This document shows, piece after piece, positions 8,226-16,437 of a stretch of 64,000 bases of DNA. A program made the translations under genes and the position numbers. The DNA is taken from positions 248,001 to 312,000 of the forward strand of contig NZ_PJQW01000003.1 of the NCBI RefSeq assembly GCF_004303025.1, written 5' to 3'. This DNA is from Flavobacterium sp. J27. Lineage in GTDB: Bacteria > Bacteroidota > Bacteroidia > Flavobacteriales > Flavobacteriaceae. Each line of letters opens with the position of its first letter. Position 1 is the stretch's first letter. The notes under the pieces were generated by a model. That model saw only the letters and a program-made list of their open reading frames with translations, had not been told where the DNA came from and made no database searches.

Positions 8226-8855
8226 ATGATAAGCACAAAGGATATTACATTTTCATATACTAAAGAGCAAACATTTATTTTACCAGATTTACATTGTGAT
8301 GCTGGAAGTACAATTTTAATTACAGGAGATTCTGGTAAAGGAAAAACCACCTATTTGCATATTTTAGGAGGTTTGCTTAAACCATCAACAGGTACAATTC
8401 ATATAGATAACACTGATATTGTTTCTTTATCTGAAAGGAAAAACGATACTTTTAGAGGGAAAAATATTGGTATTGTTTTTCAAAAATCGCATTTTGTAGC
8501 GGCTTTGACAGTATTGGAAAATTTAGAAATGGCAAGTTGGTTAGCTACAGGGAAAAAGAATTCTGCTCGAGCTAAAAGACTATTGGAACAATTAGGAATT
8601 GCAAACCAAAGTCAAAAATTGCCTAGTCAATTGAGTATAGGTCAACAACAACGCGTTTCTATTGCAAGAGCTTTAATGAATGAACCTAAAGTAGTATTAG
8701 CAGACGAACCAACCTCTAGTCTTGACGATAAAAATGCAGAAAAAGTAATTGAATTATTAACTTCATTATCGAAGGAATATAAAACCGCTTTAGTGATTGT
8801 TACCCATGATAGTCGCGTTAAAGAAAAATTTATTAACCGAATAACACTAGTGTAA
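8226..8855 (+). CDS. ABC transporter ATPase, LolD/MacB type
   Basis: 209 residues with Walker A GDSGKGKTT (34-42), the Q-loop in NIGIVFQKSHFV, signature LSIGQQQRVSIARAL, Walker B VVLADEPT and switch His in VIVTHDSR. The sequence belongs to the small LolD/MacB-type ATPases that power FtsX-like permeases. The permease gene begins one base after this stop, and a DUF3299 protein follows, so the three form one unit. A metal-related role is inferred from the permease's His-rich loop. Confidence 0.9.
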   Translation: MISTKDITFSYTKEQTFILPDLHCDAGSTILITGDSGKGKTTYLHILGGLLKPSTGTIHIDNTDIVSLSERKNDTFRGKNIGIVFQKSHFVAALTVLENLEMASWLATGKKNSARAKRLLEQLGIANQSQKLPSQLSIGQQQRVSIARALMNEPKVVLADEPTSSLDDKNAEKVIELLTSLSKEYKTALVIVTHDSRVKEKFINRITLV

Positions 8856-8856
8856 T

Positions 8857-10188
8857 ATGATAGTAAAGTTAGCATGGAAAAATATTTGGTATAAGCCCTT
8901 AAATACCATTTTAAGTATTATTTTATTAACAGCGAGTACTGCTATAATTACGGTTCTAGTATTATTAGAAAAGCAATTTGATGAAAAGTTTAATGCTAAT
9001 ATTGACGGAGTAGATTTGGTGCTTGGCGCGCAAGGAAGTCCGTTACAGTTGATTTTATCCTCTGTTTATCAGATAGATGCTCCTACAGGAAATATAAATT
9101 ATGATTCTGCTCGTGTTTGGATGCAACATCCTTTTGTTAAAAAGGCTATTCCGCTCGCCTTTGGAGATAATTATAGAGGCTATAAAATTGTGGGAACAAC
9201 TGTTGATTACTTAGATAAATATGATGCAAAACTTACTGAAGGTCATTTGTTTGAAAAGAATTTTGAAGTTGTAGTAGGTGGAGAAATGGCTCAAAAATTG
9301 AATCTAAAAATAGGAGATGAATTTTTTGGCTCTCATGGTGACGCTGCAGAGGGTGAAGTTCATGAACATTTTGGTTATAAAGTGGTTGGTATTACGGCTA
9401 TTACTGGAAAAGTAGTGGATAATTTAATTCTTTGTAATATTCCAAGTGTATGGCAAATGCATGACAATCATGAAGAGGAACATCACGAAGAAGAAATGCA
9501 CAACCCAGAACATGGAGAAGAAGGTCATATTCATGAAGAAGGAGATGAACACTATCAACATGAGCACGATGCTGATGAACATGCGCATGAACATGATGAA
9601 GAAGATCACCATAATGAAGAGATGACTTTAGATAAAAAAGGAATGGAAATAACTGCTGTTTTATTACAATTTCGAAATAAAATGGGAATAGTAACTTGGC
9701 CTAGAATCATAGCTCAAAATACAAAAATGCAAGCCGTTTCACCCGCCATAGAAGTAAATCGTTTGGTTTCGATGTTTGGAATAGGTATCGATGCTTTACG
9801 CTATTTGGCTTATGGAATTATGTTTATTTCTGGAATTTCTATTTTTATAGCTTTGTTTAATACTCTAAAAGAAAGAAAAAATGAATTTGCTTTATTAAGA
9901 GTAAATGGAGCAAAGCGTTTTCAACTTCTAAGATTAGTAATGATAGAAAGTCTCTTACTTTGTATTGTTGGTTTTATCTTTGGTACGATTTTAGGTAGAA
10001 TAGCATTATGGTTGATTTCAACATCAGCGGAAAAAGATTTTAAATTTAGTTTTAACCCTTATGAATTTATTTGGGATAAGGAAGGTATTTTATTATTGTT
10101 GACACTTTTTGTAGGTGTTTTAGCAGCTTTAATACCAGCATTAAAAGCATATCAATTAAATATTTCAAAAACATTAGCCAATGCGTAA
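8857..10188 (+). CDS. FtsX-family permease with His-rich periplasmic loop
   Basis: 443 residues. There is an N-terminal transmembrane helix (TILSIILLTASTAIITVLVLL), a periplasmic MacB-PCD-like domain, and three C-terminal helices around residues 308-440. The periplasmic domain contains an insertion at about residues 200-255 with some 16 His plus many Glu and Asp (pattern HEEEHHEEEMH, HAHEHDEEDHH). Such loops bind Zn2+ or other transition metals. With the ATPase before it and DUF3299 after it, the set resembles the zinc-regulated ZrgABCDE-type ABC systems described in Vibrio, where the His-rich part is a separate protein. That link is from memory and is inference. The stop overlaps the next start by 8 nt. 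Confidence 0.8.
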   Translation: MIVKLAWKNIWYKPLNTILSIILLTASTAIITVLVLLEKQFDEKFNANIDGVDLVLGAQGSPLQLILSSVYQIDAPTGNINYDSARVWMQHPFVKKAIPLAFGDNYRGYKIVGTTVDYLDKYDAKLTEGHLFEKNFEVVVGGEMAQKLNLKIGDEFFGSHGDAAEGEVHEHFGYKVVGITAITGKVVDNLILCNIPSVWQMHDNHEEEHHEEEMHNPEHGEEGHIHEEGDEHYQHEHDADEHAHEHDEEDHHNEEMTLDKKGMEITAVLLQFRNKMGIVTWPRIIAQNTKMQAVSPAIEVNRLVSMFGIGIDALRYLAYGIMFISGISIFIALFNTLKERKNEFALLRVNGAKRFQLLRLVMIESLLLCIVGFIFGTILGRIALWLISTSAEKDFKFSFNPYEFIWDKEGILLLLTLFVGVLAALIPALKAYQLNISKTLANA

Positions 10189-10666
10189 TTATATTAAATT
10201 TTCGATAGCACTATTAGTGGTAGTGTCGTTATTTAGTTTTAACACAAAAAAGGAGTGTGTTAGTTTTAACACAAAAGTATCAGTACCTGTTACCGATACT
10301 TTAACTTGGAGTTTATTAGGAAAAATAGATTATTTGAAAAAAGCAGATAAAGTCTATGGAGAAATAATGTTTCCTGTTGTAAATCCAAAGTTGAAGTCGT
10401 TACAAGGAAAGGAAGTTACCATTAGTGGTTTTATAATTCCTATAGATAATAAAAACTATGCGGTAAGTAAAAATGTTTTCGCAGCTTGTTTTTTTTGTGG
10501 TAAATCTGGACCTGAAACTTTAATGGGAATCAAATTTAAAGGCGATTTGCCTAAATTGAAGACCGATCAATTTGTTACTTTAAAAGGAAAGTTTAGGTAT
10601 AATGATAGTGATATAGAAGATTGGATTTATCATATTGAAAATGCAGTCATAACAGCAGGAAATTAA
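10181..10666 (+). CDS. DUF3299 periplasmic protein
   Basis: 161 residues with a short N-terminal hydrophobic signal (YIKFSIALLVVVSLFSF). The OB-like DUF3299 body includes GKEVTISGFIIPIDN, FAACFFCGKSGPETLMGI and LKTDQFVTLKGKFRYND. The CxxC pair in FFCGK is preceded by another Cys (AACFFCG) and may bind metal or form a disulfide. In Gammaproteobacteria DUF3299 genes lie beside ABC genes with metal-related regulation. Overlaps the permease gene by 8 nt. Confidence 0.75.
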   Translation: MRNYIKFSIALLVVVSLFSFNTKKECVSFNTKVSVPVTDTLTWSLLGKIDYLKKADKVYGEIMFPVVNPKLKSLQGKEVTISGFIIPIDNKNYAVSKNVFAACFFCGKSGPETLMGIKFKGDLPKLKTDQFVTLKGKFRYNDSDIEDWIYHIENAVITAGN

Positions 10667-10670
10667 TTTG

Positions 10671-10694
10671 AAGCCCTATTTTTGGGCTTTTTTT
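10671..10694 (+). terminator. Rho-independent terminator of the ABC operon
   Basis: AAGCCC (10671-10676) pairs with GGGCTT (10684-10689) over a T-rich loop, followed by a T-run, 5 nt after the DUF3299 stop. Confidence 0.8.
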
Positions 10695-10753
10695 GCCTCT
10701 TATTTTATAAAATAAATTGTGTCTCACAATAAAATAATATAGGTTAGTTTATT

Positions 10754-11443
10754 ATGATTTTTAAAAATAAAAAACATCTTTTCTTCGATTTAGATCATAC
10801 CCTTTGGGATTTTGATAAAAATTCTGAAGTGGCTTTTGATTTCATTTTTCAAAAATACAATTTTGATATTTCTGTAACCGATTTTTTAGAACATTATATT
10901 CCTAGGAATCAATATTATTGGTCTTTGTATCAGGTAAATAAAATTTCTCAGGAAGAATTACGTTTTAATAGATTAAATGATGTTTTTGAAATTCTGGATG
11001 TTTCAGTAACTAAAGAGTTGATTCATCAAATTTCAGAAGATTACATAGAACATTTGCCTAATAGTAACTTCCTTTTTGAAGGTGCGATTGAAATTTTAGA
11101 ATATTTAAAAGGGAAATATCAACTGCATATTGTAACTAATGGTTTTCATCATGTTCAGGATAAAAAAATGAAAAATGCTAATATTTTTCATTATTTTAGC
11201 ACTATAACAAATTCAGAATTAGCAGGTGAAAAGAAGCCACATCCAAGCATTTTTGAATACGCATTGTCTTTAGCTGAAGCTAATAAAGAAGAAAGTATAA
11301 TGATAGGAGATAGCTTAGAAGCTGATATAGAAGGCGCACTTCAATTTGGAATTGATGCTATTTTTTTTAATGAAAAGAATATTATAATTGATAAAAAAGT
11401 ACCCCAGATAAATAACTTAACCGAACTTAAAAACTTTTTTTAA
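10754..11443 (+). CDS. YjjG-family HAD nucleotidase
   Basis: 229 residues. HAD motif I is FFDLDHTLWDFD, motif II is HIVTNGF, motif III is the Lys in GEKKPHPSIFEYAL and motif IV is MIGDSLEADIEGA. The cap insertion after motif I and the length match the YjjG noncanonical pyrimidine nucleotidases. These dephosphorylate nucleoside monophosphates such as dUMP and damaged pyrimidine nucleotides in the cytoplasm. One base separates it from the next gene, so the two are cotranscribed. Confidence 0.85.
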   Translation: MIFKNKKHLFFDLDHTLWDFDKNSEVAFDFIFQKYNFDISVTDFLEHYIPRNQYYWSLYQVNKISQEELRFNRLNDVFEILDVSVTKELIHQISEDYIEHLPNSNFLFEGAIEILEYLKGKYQLHIVTNGFHHVQDKKMKNANIFHYFSTITNSELAGEKKPHPSIFEYALSLAEANKEESIMIGDSLEADIEGALQFGIDAIFFNEKNIIIDKKVPQINNLTELKNFF

Positions 11444-11444
11444 T

Positions 11445-12188
11445 ATGAAAAAAAACCTACTTTTTATAGCAATTTTATTTTCTACACTTCTTGTTGGTCA
11501 AGAAAAATATAAATATATAGTTGTGCCACAACAATTCTCTTTTTTTACTGAACCTAATAAATATAACTTAAACAGTTTAACTAAATCCTTTTTTGAATCT
11601 GAAGGCTTGACTGTTTTTTATGACGGAGAAGATCTTCCAGAAGCATTTTTAAGAGACAAGTGTCAGGTCTTGTATGCTAATGCGATTAAAAATAGTACTA
11701 TTTTTAATACTAAAATTACAATCGAAGTAAAAGATTGTCAGAATAAAATTTTGATTACGAGTATTGAAGGAAATAGTAGAGAAAAAAGTTATGATACAGC
11801 ATACAGCCAGGCATTTAGAGAGGCATTAACTTCTTTGAAAGGTAAAGTTGATTTTCAAAAGACATTTACTGATAAAGCAAATACTACTAAAAGTGAAGTA
11901 ACAATAGAAGAAGCAAAAGTCCTTTCAAATACTGTCGTTGCTGTAGCACCAGAAACAACTTCAAATAAGACATTATTATTTGCATTGCCTACTGAGACTG
12001 GTTTCAAGCTGGTCAATGCGGTGCCAAATGTTATTTTTGAACTTCAAAAAACAACCATTCCTGATTTATTTTTAGCAGAAAGAGGCATGCTTGATAATGG
12101 AATATTTTATAAAAAAGAAGGGAATTGGTTTTACGAATACTATAAAAAAGGTAAATTAATAGTCGAAAAAGTAGAAGTGAAATTTTAA
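11445..12188 (+). CDS. Conserved secreted protein of unknown function
   Basis: 247 residues with a signal peptide (MKKNLLFIAILFSTLLVGQ). The mature part begins KYKYIVVPQQFSFFTEPNKYNLNSLTKSFFESEGLTVFYD. It has a conserved-looking Cys pair region (RDKCQVLYANA, VKDCQNKILI) and a variable linker, then a C-terminal segment GIFYKKEGNWFYEYYKKGK. I know no characterised family. Its close coupling to the HAD gene is common in flavobacterial genomes. Predicted periplasmic. Confidence 0.65.
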   Translation: MKKNLLFIAILFSTLLVGQEKYKYIVVPQQFSFFTEPNKYNLNSLTKSFFESEGLTVFYDGEDLPEAFLRDKCQVLYANAIKNSTIFNTKITIEVKDCQNKILITSIEGNSREKSYDTAYSQAFREALTSLKGKVDFQKTFTDKANTTKSEVTIEEAKVLSNTVVAVAPETTSNKTLLFALPTETGFKLVNAVPNVIFELQKTTIPDLFLAERGMLDNGIFYKKEGNWFYEYYKKGKLIVEKVEVKF

Positions 12189-12198
12189 TATTATATAA

Positions 12199-12233
12199 AA
12201 AAAGCGAGTATTTCTTTAATTACTCGCTTTTTT
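12199..12233. terminator. Bidirectional terminator between convergent genes
   Basis: GCGAGTA (12204-12210) pairs with TACTCGC (12221-12227). An A-run before and a T-run after let it work for both the gene ending at 12188 and rarA ending at 12247. Confidence 0.85.
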
Positions 12234-12246
12234 ATTGACTTATTTT

Positions 12247-13524
12247 TTAGTAGTTATATTTGTCTTTCCATCTGTTTTTTAAGAACATTCGTAGCTCTTT
12301 TTCTCTGGCATTTTCACCAGGCTCAAAAAATTTTGTTTCACTTAATGCAGAAGGTAAAAATTCTTGTTCAGCAAAATTATTTGGGAAATCATGTGAGTAT
12401 TTATAATCTTCACCATAACCTAATTCTTTCATCAGTTTGGTCGGTGCGTTTCTTAAGTGAATTGGAACCGATAAATCTCCTGTTTGTTTGACTACTTGTT
12501 GTGCTTTATTGATTGCCATATAACTAGCATTGCTTTTGGCAGATGAAGCTAAATATATGGCACATTGACTTAATATTATTCTGCTTTCTGGGTAGCCAAT
12601 GGTTGTTACTGCTTGAAATGTGTTATTAGCCATAATCAAAGCTGTTGGATTTGCATTTCCAATATCTTCACTAGCTAAAATAAGCATTCGTCTGGCTATA
12701 AATTTTACATCTTCACCTCCTTCAATCATTCTGGCTAACCAATACACAGCACCATTTGGGTCACTACCTCGTATCGATTTAATAAATGCAGAAACAATAT
12801 CATAATGTTGTTCACCAGTTTTATCGTATAAGGCAGTGTTTTTTTGAACTAAATGAGTTACTTTTTCATTTGTAATTTTTATGATTTCATCATCCGTTGC
12901 ATTGATAACTAATTCAAAAATGTTTAATAATTTTCTGCCATCACCTCCTGAAAGTCTTAACAGAGCTTCAGTTTCAATTAATTGAATGTTTTTTGTTTTT
13001 AAAATGCTATCAGTTCTGATGGCTCTTTTTAGTAAAGCTTGGAGGTCTTCTTTTGTAAAAGCATTTAAAATATATACTTGGCATCTAGATAAAAGTGCAG
13101 GAATTACTTCAAAACTAGGATTTTCAGTTGTAGCACCAATTAGGGTAACCCATCCTTTTTCTACAGCAGCTAGTAAAGAGTCTTGTTGTGATTTACTAAA
13201 GCGGTGAATCTCGTCTATAAATAAAATGGGGTTTTTGGCAGTAAAAAGACCACCACTTTGTTTGGCTTTTTCAATTACTTCTCTAATATCTTTAACACCT
13301 GAATGAATTGCACTCAATTGGTAAAAAGGGCGTTTGCTTTCTTGTGCCATTATTTGAGCAAGTGTTGTTTTTCCAGTTCCAGGTGGTCCCCATAAGATTA
13401 GACTTGGGATAATTCCTTTGTTTATTTGATTGGTTAAAGAACCTTGTTCGCCAACAAGGTGTAATTGGCTTATGTATTCAGTTAGTTTCTGTGGACGAAT
13501 TCGTTCTGCTAAAGGTGCTTCCAT
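12247..13524 (-). CDS. rarA: Replication-associated recombination protein A (RarA/MgsA)
   Basis: RarA is a cytoplasmic clamp-loader-like AAA+ ATPase that acts at stalled replication forks. The 425 residues begin [23 protein letters not shown], the classic RarA start. Walker A is [10 protein letters not shown], Walker B is [10 protein letters not shown], sensor 1 is [10 protein letters not shown] and the arginine finger is ALLSRCQVY. The C-terminal half has [38 protein letters not shown] and [11 protein letters not shown], the tetramerisation region of the family. Length is normal. Confidence 0.95.
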   Translation of the reverse strand: MEAPLAERIRPQKLTEYISQLHLVGEQGSLTNQINKGIIPSLILWGPPGTGKTTLAQIMAQESKRPFYQLSAIHSGVKDIREVIEKAKQSGGLFTAKNPILFIDEIHRFSKSQQDSLLAAVEKGWVTLIGATTENPSFEVIPALLSRCQVYILNAFTKEDLQALLKRAIRTDSILKTKNIQLIETEALLRLSGGDGRKLLNIFELVINATDDEIIKITNEKVTHLVQKNTALYDKTGEQHYDIVSAFIKSIRGSDPNGAVYWLARMIEGGEDVKFIARRMLILASEDIGNANPTALIMANNTFQAVTTIGYPESRIILSQCAIYLASSAKSNASYMAINKAQQVVKQTGDLSVPIHLRNAPTKLMKELGYGEDYKYSHDFPNNFAEQEFLPSALSETKFFEPGENAREKELRMFLKNRWKDKYNY

Positions 13525-13544
13525 AATGTAAAATTACACTATTT

Positions 13545-13552
13545 CAAATTTA
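13545..13552 (-). promoter_or_regulatory. Promoter -7 box of rarA
   Basis: Read on the minus strand the sequence is TAAATTTG, a perfect TAnnTTTG element, about 21 nt before the rarA start at 13524. Confidence 0.55.
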
Positions 13553-13560
13553 GCTAAAAC

Positions 13561-13591
13561 AAAAAAGGTTTGAATTTTTATCCAAACCTTT
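13561..13591 (-). terminator. Terminator downstream of the YiaA-like gene
   Basis: On the minus strand AAAGGTTTG (13591-13583) pairs with CAAACCTTT (13572-13564), followed by a T-run. It separates the YiaA gene from rarA. Confidence 0.75.
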
Positions 13592-13596
13592 ATCTT

Positions 13597-14076
13597 TTAA
13601 TGCTCCGTTTTCTCAAATCGAGTAACAACTAATAAATCGCGAGTGTTTTTTTGTACAGTTATAGCAGCAAATAAACTTAATAAAAATGACATGGCATAAA
13701 ATCCTTTTTCACTTAAAGCTAAGTCTGCATTCCAAAGTCCAATAATTAAAAGGAGTATCGATACTAAAGTTGTAAACCAACTGATTCCATAATACATGTC
13801 TGTTACTGCGATGCCTTCAATTCTATCCCTAACCGATTTTTGTACAGAAATAACAGAGAAAAGACCAAATAATAGTATGGCAAAATAATATCCTTTTTCA
13901 TTTAATTGCATGGTCGCATTCCAAAGACCGATGCAGTAAGAAACCATACCAGTTAATAAAGCAATCCACGATGCTCCAATAAAAGCATTGGTAGGTTTAA
14001 TCGTTGTGTTTTCAAAAATATTTTGTTTTGATTTTTGTGTAGTACTCTCCGAAGTATTCATTTGATTTGTTTCCAT
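13597..14076 (-). CDS. YiaA/YiaB-type inner membrane protein
   Basis: 159 residues with two copies of a two-helix unit. The first is [20 protein letters not shown] followed by [26 protein letters not shown]. The second is [20 protein letters not shown] followed by [26 protein letters not shown]. The duplicated GLWNA...EKG(Y/F)Y...VQK.(V/T)RD pattern is the YiaAB two-helix domain, so four membrane spans are expected. The function is unknown. It is encoded near a Crp/Fnr regulator on the same strand. Confidence 0.85.
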   Translation of the reverse strand: METNQMNTSESTTQKSKQNIFENTTIKPTNAFIGASWIALLTGMVSYCIGLWNATMQLNEKGYYFAILLFGLFSVISVQKSVRDRIEGIAVTDMYYGISWFTTLVSILLLIIGLWNADLALSEKGFYAMSFLLSLFAAITVQKNTRDLLVVTRFEKTEH

Positions 14077-14161
14077 TGTTTTTATGATTTTAATTCAATG
14101 ACAAAGAAATAGGGATTGGTTACATAAAACAATGAACTTCGGTTAATAAATTAAAATAAAA

Positions 14162-14725
14162 TTAGATTTTTGCTCGAATTCTACTTAATGCTTGTGGAGT
14201 TATGCCGATATAAGATGCAAGGTATTTTTGAGGAATTTCTTGAATTAACTGTGGTTGTTCTTTTACTAAATTTAAATAACGTTCTGTTGGTGAGTCTTTT
14301 AAAAAACTTAGTTCTCTTTTTGATTTGTATCTAAAAAATTCTTCTGCAAAAATTCTTCCTATCGATTCACCTGACTGTGTATGAAGATAAATTTCTTGTA
14401 AATCTTTGCGAGTTATAAAAATAACTTTTGATTTTGTAAGGCTTTGAATGCAAGCTATACTAGGAGTTTGCGTTAAAAAAGAAGAATAACTGCTCAAAAA
14501 ATTATTTGGAAAACCAAAATCTATTGTGACGTCTTTTTCAGGAAGTTCTATATATAGACGAAAAATACCTTCTTGAATAAAATAAATTTTATCTTCAATG
14601 TTTTGAGTTGTAATAATGAAATCCTTTTTTTTAAATTCTTTTTCTTGTAACTTAGAAGATATAAAAAGCCAATCTTCCTCTGAAATAGTTATTTTGGTAT
14701 TGAGAATGTTTAATAAATTTTCCAC
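14162..14725 (-). CDS. Crp/Fnr-family transcription regulator
   Basis: 187 residues with an N-terminal cyclic-nucleotide-binding-like beta roll (KDFIITTQNIEDKIYFIQEGIFRLYIELPEKDVTIDFGF) and a long dimer helix. The C-terminal helix-turn-helix is IPQKYLASYIGITPQALSRIRAKI, ending right after the recognition helix as in many short flavobacterial members. There are no Fnr-type N-terminal cysteines, and the effector is unknown. It is divergent from the rhomboid gene, and the shared intergenic region holds a 21-bp-spaced direct repeat that may be its operator. Confidence 0.85.
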   Translation of the reverse strand: MENLLNILNTKITISEEDWLFISSKLQEKEFKKKDFIITTQNIEDKIYFIQEGIFRLYIELPEKDVTIDFGFPNNFLSSYSSFLTQTPSIACIQSLTKSKVIFITRKDLQEIYLHTQSGESIGRIFAEEFFRYKSKRELSFLKDSPTERYLNLVKEQPQLIQEIPQKYLASYIGITPQALSRIRAKI

Positions 14726-14774
14726 TTTTTAAAGATACATTTTTTATGTAATATTCAAAATAATAATTGTATAC

Positions 14775-14806
14775 ATGACAAAAAATGCTATTTGTATGAC
14801 AAAAAA
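14775..14806. promoter_or_regulatory. Direct repeat in a divergent promoter region
   Basis: ATGACAAAAAA occurs at 14775 and again at 14796, spaced 21 bp, each preceded by TTGTAT-like sequence. It is a candidate binding site for the divergently encoded Crp/Fnr regulator or the rhomboid promoter. Confidence 0.35.
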
Positions 14807-14827
14807 GCGCATAAACAAGAGTGGTGC

Positions 14828-14835
14828 TATATTTG
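14828..14835 (+). promoter_or_regulatory. Promoter -7 box of the rhomboid gene
   Basis: TATATTTG, a perfect TAnnTTTG box, lies 31 nt before the ATG at 14867. Confidence 0.55.
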
Positions 14836-14866
14836 AAATATAAAATGCTAAATAATTTTATTAATT

Positions 14867-15622
14867 ATGAAACGAATTATACGAGATCATCAATTTAAAT
14901 TTTCAAAATCGGTAATCTTATTTCCTCTTTTTTTTGTTTTATTTCTTTGGGTTATATTTTTATATGAAAAAGCGTTTGGTCTTAATTTTCATCATTATGG
15001 AATATATCCAAGAACACAATTTGGATTGAAAGGGATTTTGTTTAGTTGGGCATTGCATAGTAATTTAGAACATATCACAAATAACTCTTTAGCTCTTTTA
15101 GTATTGTTGTTCTTTTTAAGACTATTTTACAACGAACAGGTTATTAGGATAATGGTTTTTGGAATTTTATTTTCTGGTTTGGGGACTTGGTTATTGGGCC
15201 GATCGAGTTATCATATTGGGGCAAGTGGATTAATTTACGTATTAGTTAGTTTTATCTTTTTTAAAGGAATATTTACAAAATACTTTCGTTTAATGGCAGT
15301 TTCATTTGTGGTAGTTTTGTTTTATGGTGGAATGATTTGGTATATGTTTCCCAATGCAGAGAAAGGTATTTCGTGGGAAGGACATTTAAGTGGTTTTTTA
15401 ACTGGACTTTCAATGGCTTTAATTATGAAAACACCTCAGTTTGGCAAACCTGTTATTTACGATTGGCAAAGACCAGATTTTAATCCCGAGAATGATTCTT
15501 TTATGAGAAATTTTGATGATGAAGGAAATTTTAATCCGCCACTAAAACCAGATGAAACCATCAAAGAATACTTTACTTCTTCTTTAAAAGTTATTTATGA
15601 ATTTATTGGATTAAAAAAGTAA
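14867..15622 (+). CDS. Rhomboid-family intramembrane serine protease
   Basis: 251 residues with about six membrane helices. The catalytic Ser lies in the GASGLIYV motif and the catalytic His in EGHLSGFLTG, the rhomboid dyad. HSNLEHITNNSLAL supplies the conserved His/Asn of helix 2. It cleaves transmembrane substrates inside the cytoplasmic membrane; no substrate can be named. A cytoplasmic tail of about 60 residues follows the last helix. Convergent with rlmB. Confidence 0.9.
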   Translation: MKRIIRDHQFKFSKSVILFPLFFVLFLWVIFLYEKAFGLNFHHYGIYPRTQFGLKGILFSWALHSNLEHITNNSLALLVLLFFLRLFYNEQVIRIMVFGILFSGLGTWLLGRSSYHIGASGLIYVLVSFIFFKGIFTKYFRLMAVSFVVVLFYGGMIWYMFPNAEKGISWEGHLSGFLTGLSMALIMKTPQFGKPVIYDWQRPDFNPENDSFMRNFDDEGNFNPPLKPDETIKEYFTSSLKVIYEFIGLKK

Positions 15623-15632
15623 TGCAATAATC

Positions 15633-16370
15633 TTATTTTATTCTTTGTCTTACAGATTCATAAAGAAATGCACCACAGGCAACAGATACATTTAATGATT
15701 CAATCGTTCCAAACATAGGAAGTTTTGCTTTATGGTCTACAATCTTTAAAACAGAAGGGTTAACACCTCTATCTTCACTGCCCATAATAATAGCAGTTGG
15801 TGTTGTAAAGTTGATGTCGTAAATAGTGTTGTCTGTTTTTTCCGTTGCCGCTACGGTTTGAATTCCGCTAGCTTGTAAATAATAAATAGCGTCTTTAATA
15901 TGTTCAACTTTGCAAATTGGAACATTGAAAACAGCACCAGCGCTAGTTTTAACGGTATCACCATTTACTGGAGCAGCACCTTGTTTTTGAATAATAATTC
16001 CATCTACGCCTGTACATTCTGCAGTTCTAATTATGGCTCCAAAATTTCTGGCATCAGATAACTGATCTAATATAAGAAAAAGTGGTGTTTTTTCAGAACT
16101 TGCAACTTGTTCAATAAGTGATTCCAATTCATAAAAAGAAACTGGAGATATTGTGGCAACTGCTCCTTGATGATTCTTAGATGTTAATCGGTTTAGTTTT
16201 TCTACTGGAACATATGAAAAGTTAATATTGTTTGTTTTCATAGTTTTCATCAATTCTTGCATAAGCTCTCCTTGATTTTCTTTTTGGATGAAAATTTTGT
16301 CAATTTCTTTTCCAGCTTGAATAGCTTCAATAATAGCTCTAATTCCAAATATTTGATTTTCCTTTTCCAT
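15633..16370 (-). CDS. rlmB: 23S rRNA (guanosine-2'-O-)-methyltransferase RlmB
   Basis: SpoU/TrmH-family SPOUT enzyme that methylates a guanosine in the 23S peptidyl-transferase region. From ATG 16370 the protein has 245 residues. An N-terminal substrate-binding domain (MEKENQIFGIRAIIEAIQ) precedes the knotted SAM domain with LDQLSDARNFGAIIRTAECTG, IIMGSEDRGV and SLNVSVACGAFLYE. An in-frame start at 16394 is rejected because it lies in the upstream gene's terminator. A TAccTTTG box (16382-16375, minus) lies only 4 nt before this ATG, so the mRNA may be leaderless. Confidence 0.93.
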   Translation of the reverse strand: MEKENQIFGIRAIIEAIQAGKEIDKIFIQKENQGELMQELMKTMKTNNINFSYVPVEKLNRLTSKNHQGAVATISPVSFYELESLIEQVASSEKTPLFLILDQLSDARNFGAIIRTAECTGVDGIIIQKQGAAPVNGDTVKTSAGAVFNVPICKVEHIKDAIYYLQASGIQTVAATEKTDNTIYDINFTTPTAIIMGSEDRGVNPSVLKIVDHKAKLPMFGTIESLNVSVACGAFLYESVRQRIK

Positions 16371-16383
16371 TTTGCAAAGGTAT

Positions 16384-16416
16384 AAAAAAACCACCTCGTA
16401 TTGAGGTGGTTTTTTA
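16384..16416 (-). terminator. Terminator of the susC-susD operon
   Basis: AAACCACCTC (16388-16397) pairs with GAGGTGGTTT (16403-16412); T-runs lie on both sides. On the minus strand it follows the SusD stop by about 22 nt and precedes rlmB. Confidence 0.85.
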
Positions 16417-16437
16417 ATTTAAATTATATTTATATGT

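Noticed and set aside
9424..9612. Minus-strand hydrophobic open frame
   Set aside because: It is the complement of the His-rich loop codons in the permease, which read as Met/Val/Ile/Phe.
16371..16394. Upstream start for rlmB at 16394
   Set aside because: It overlaps the susD terminator hairpin and the likely -7 box; homologues begin near the Met at 16370.
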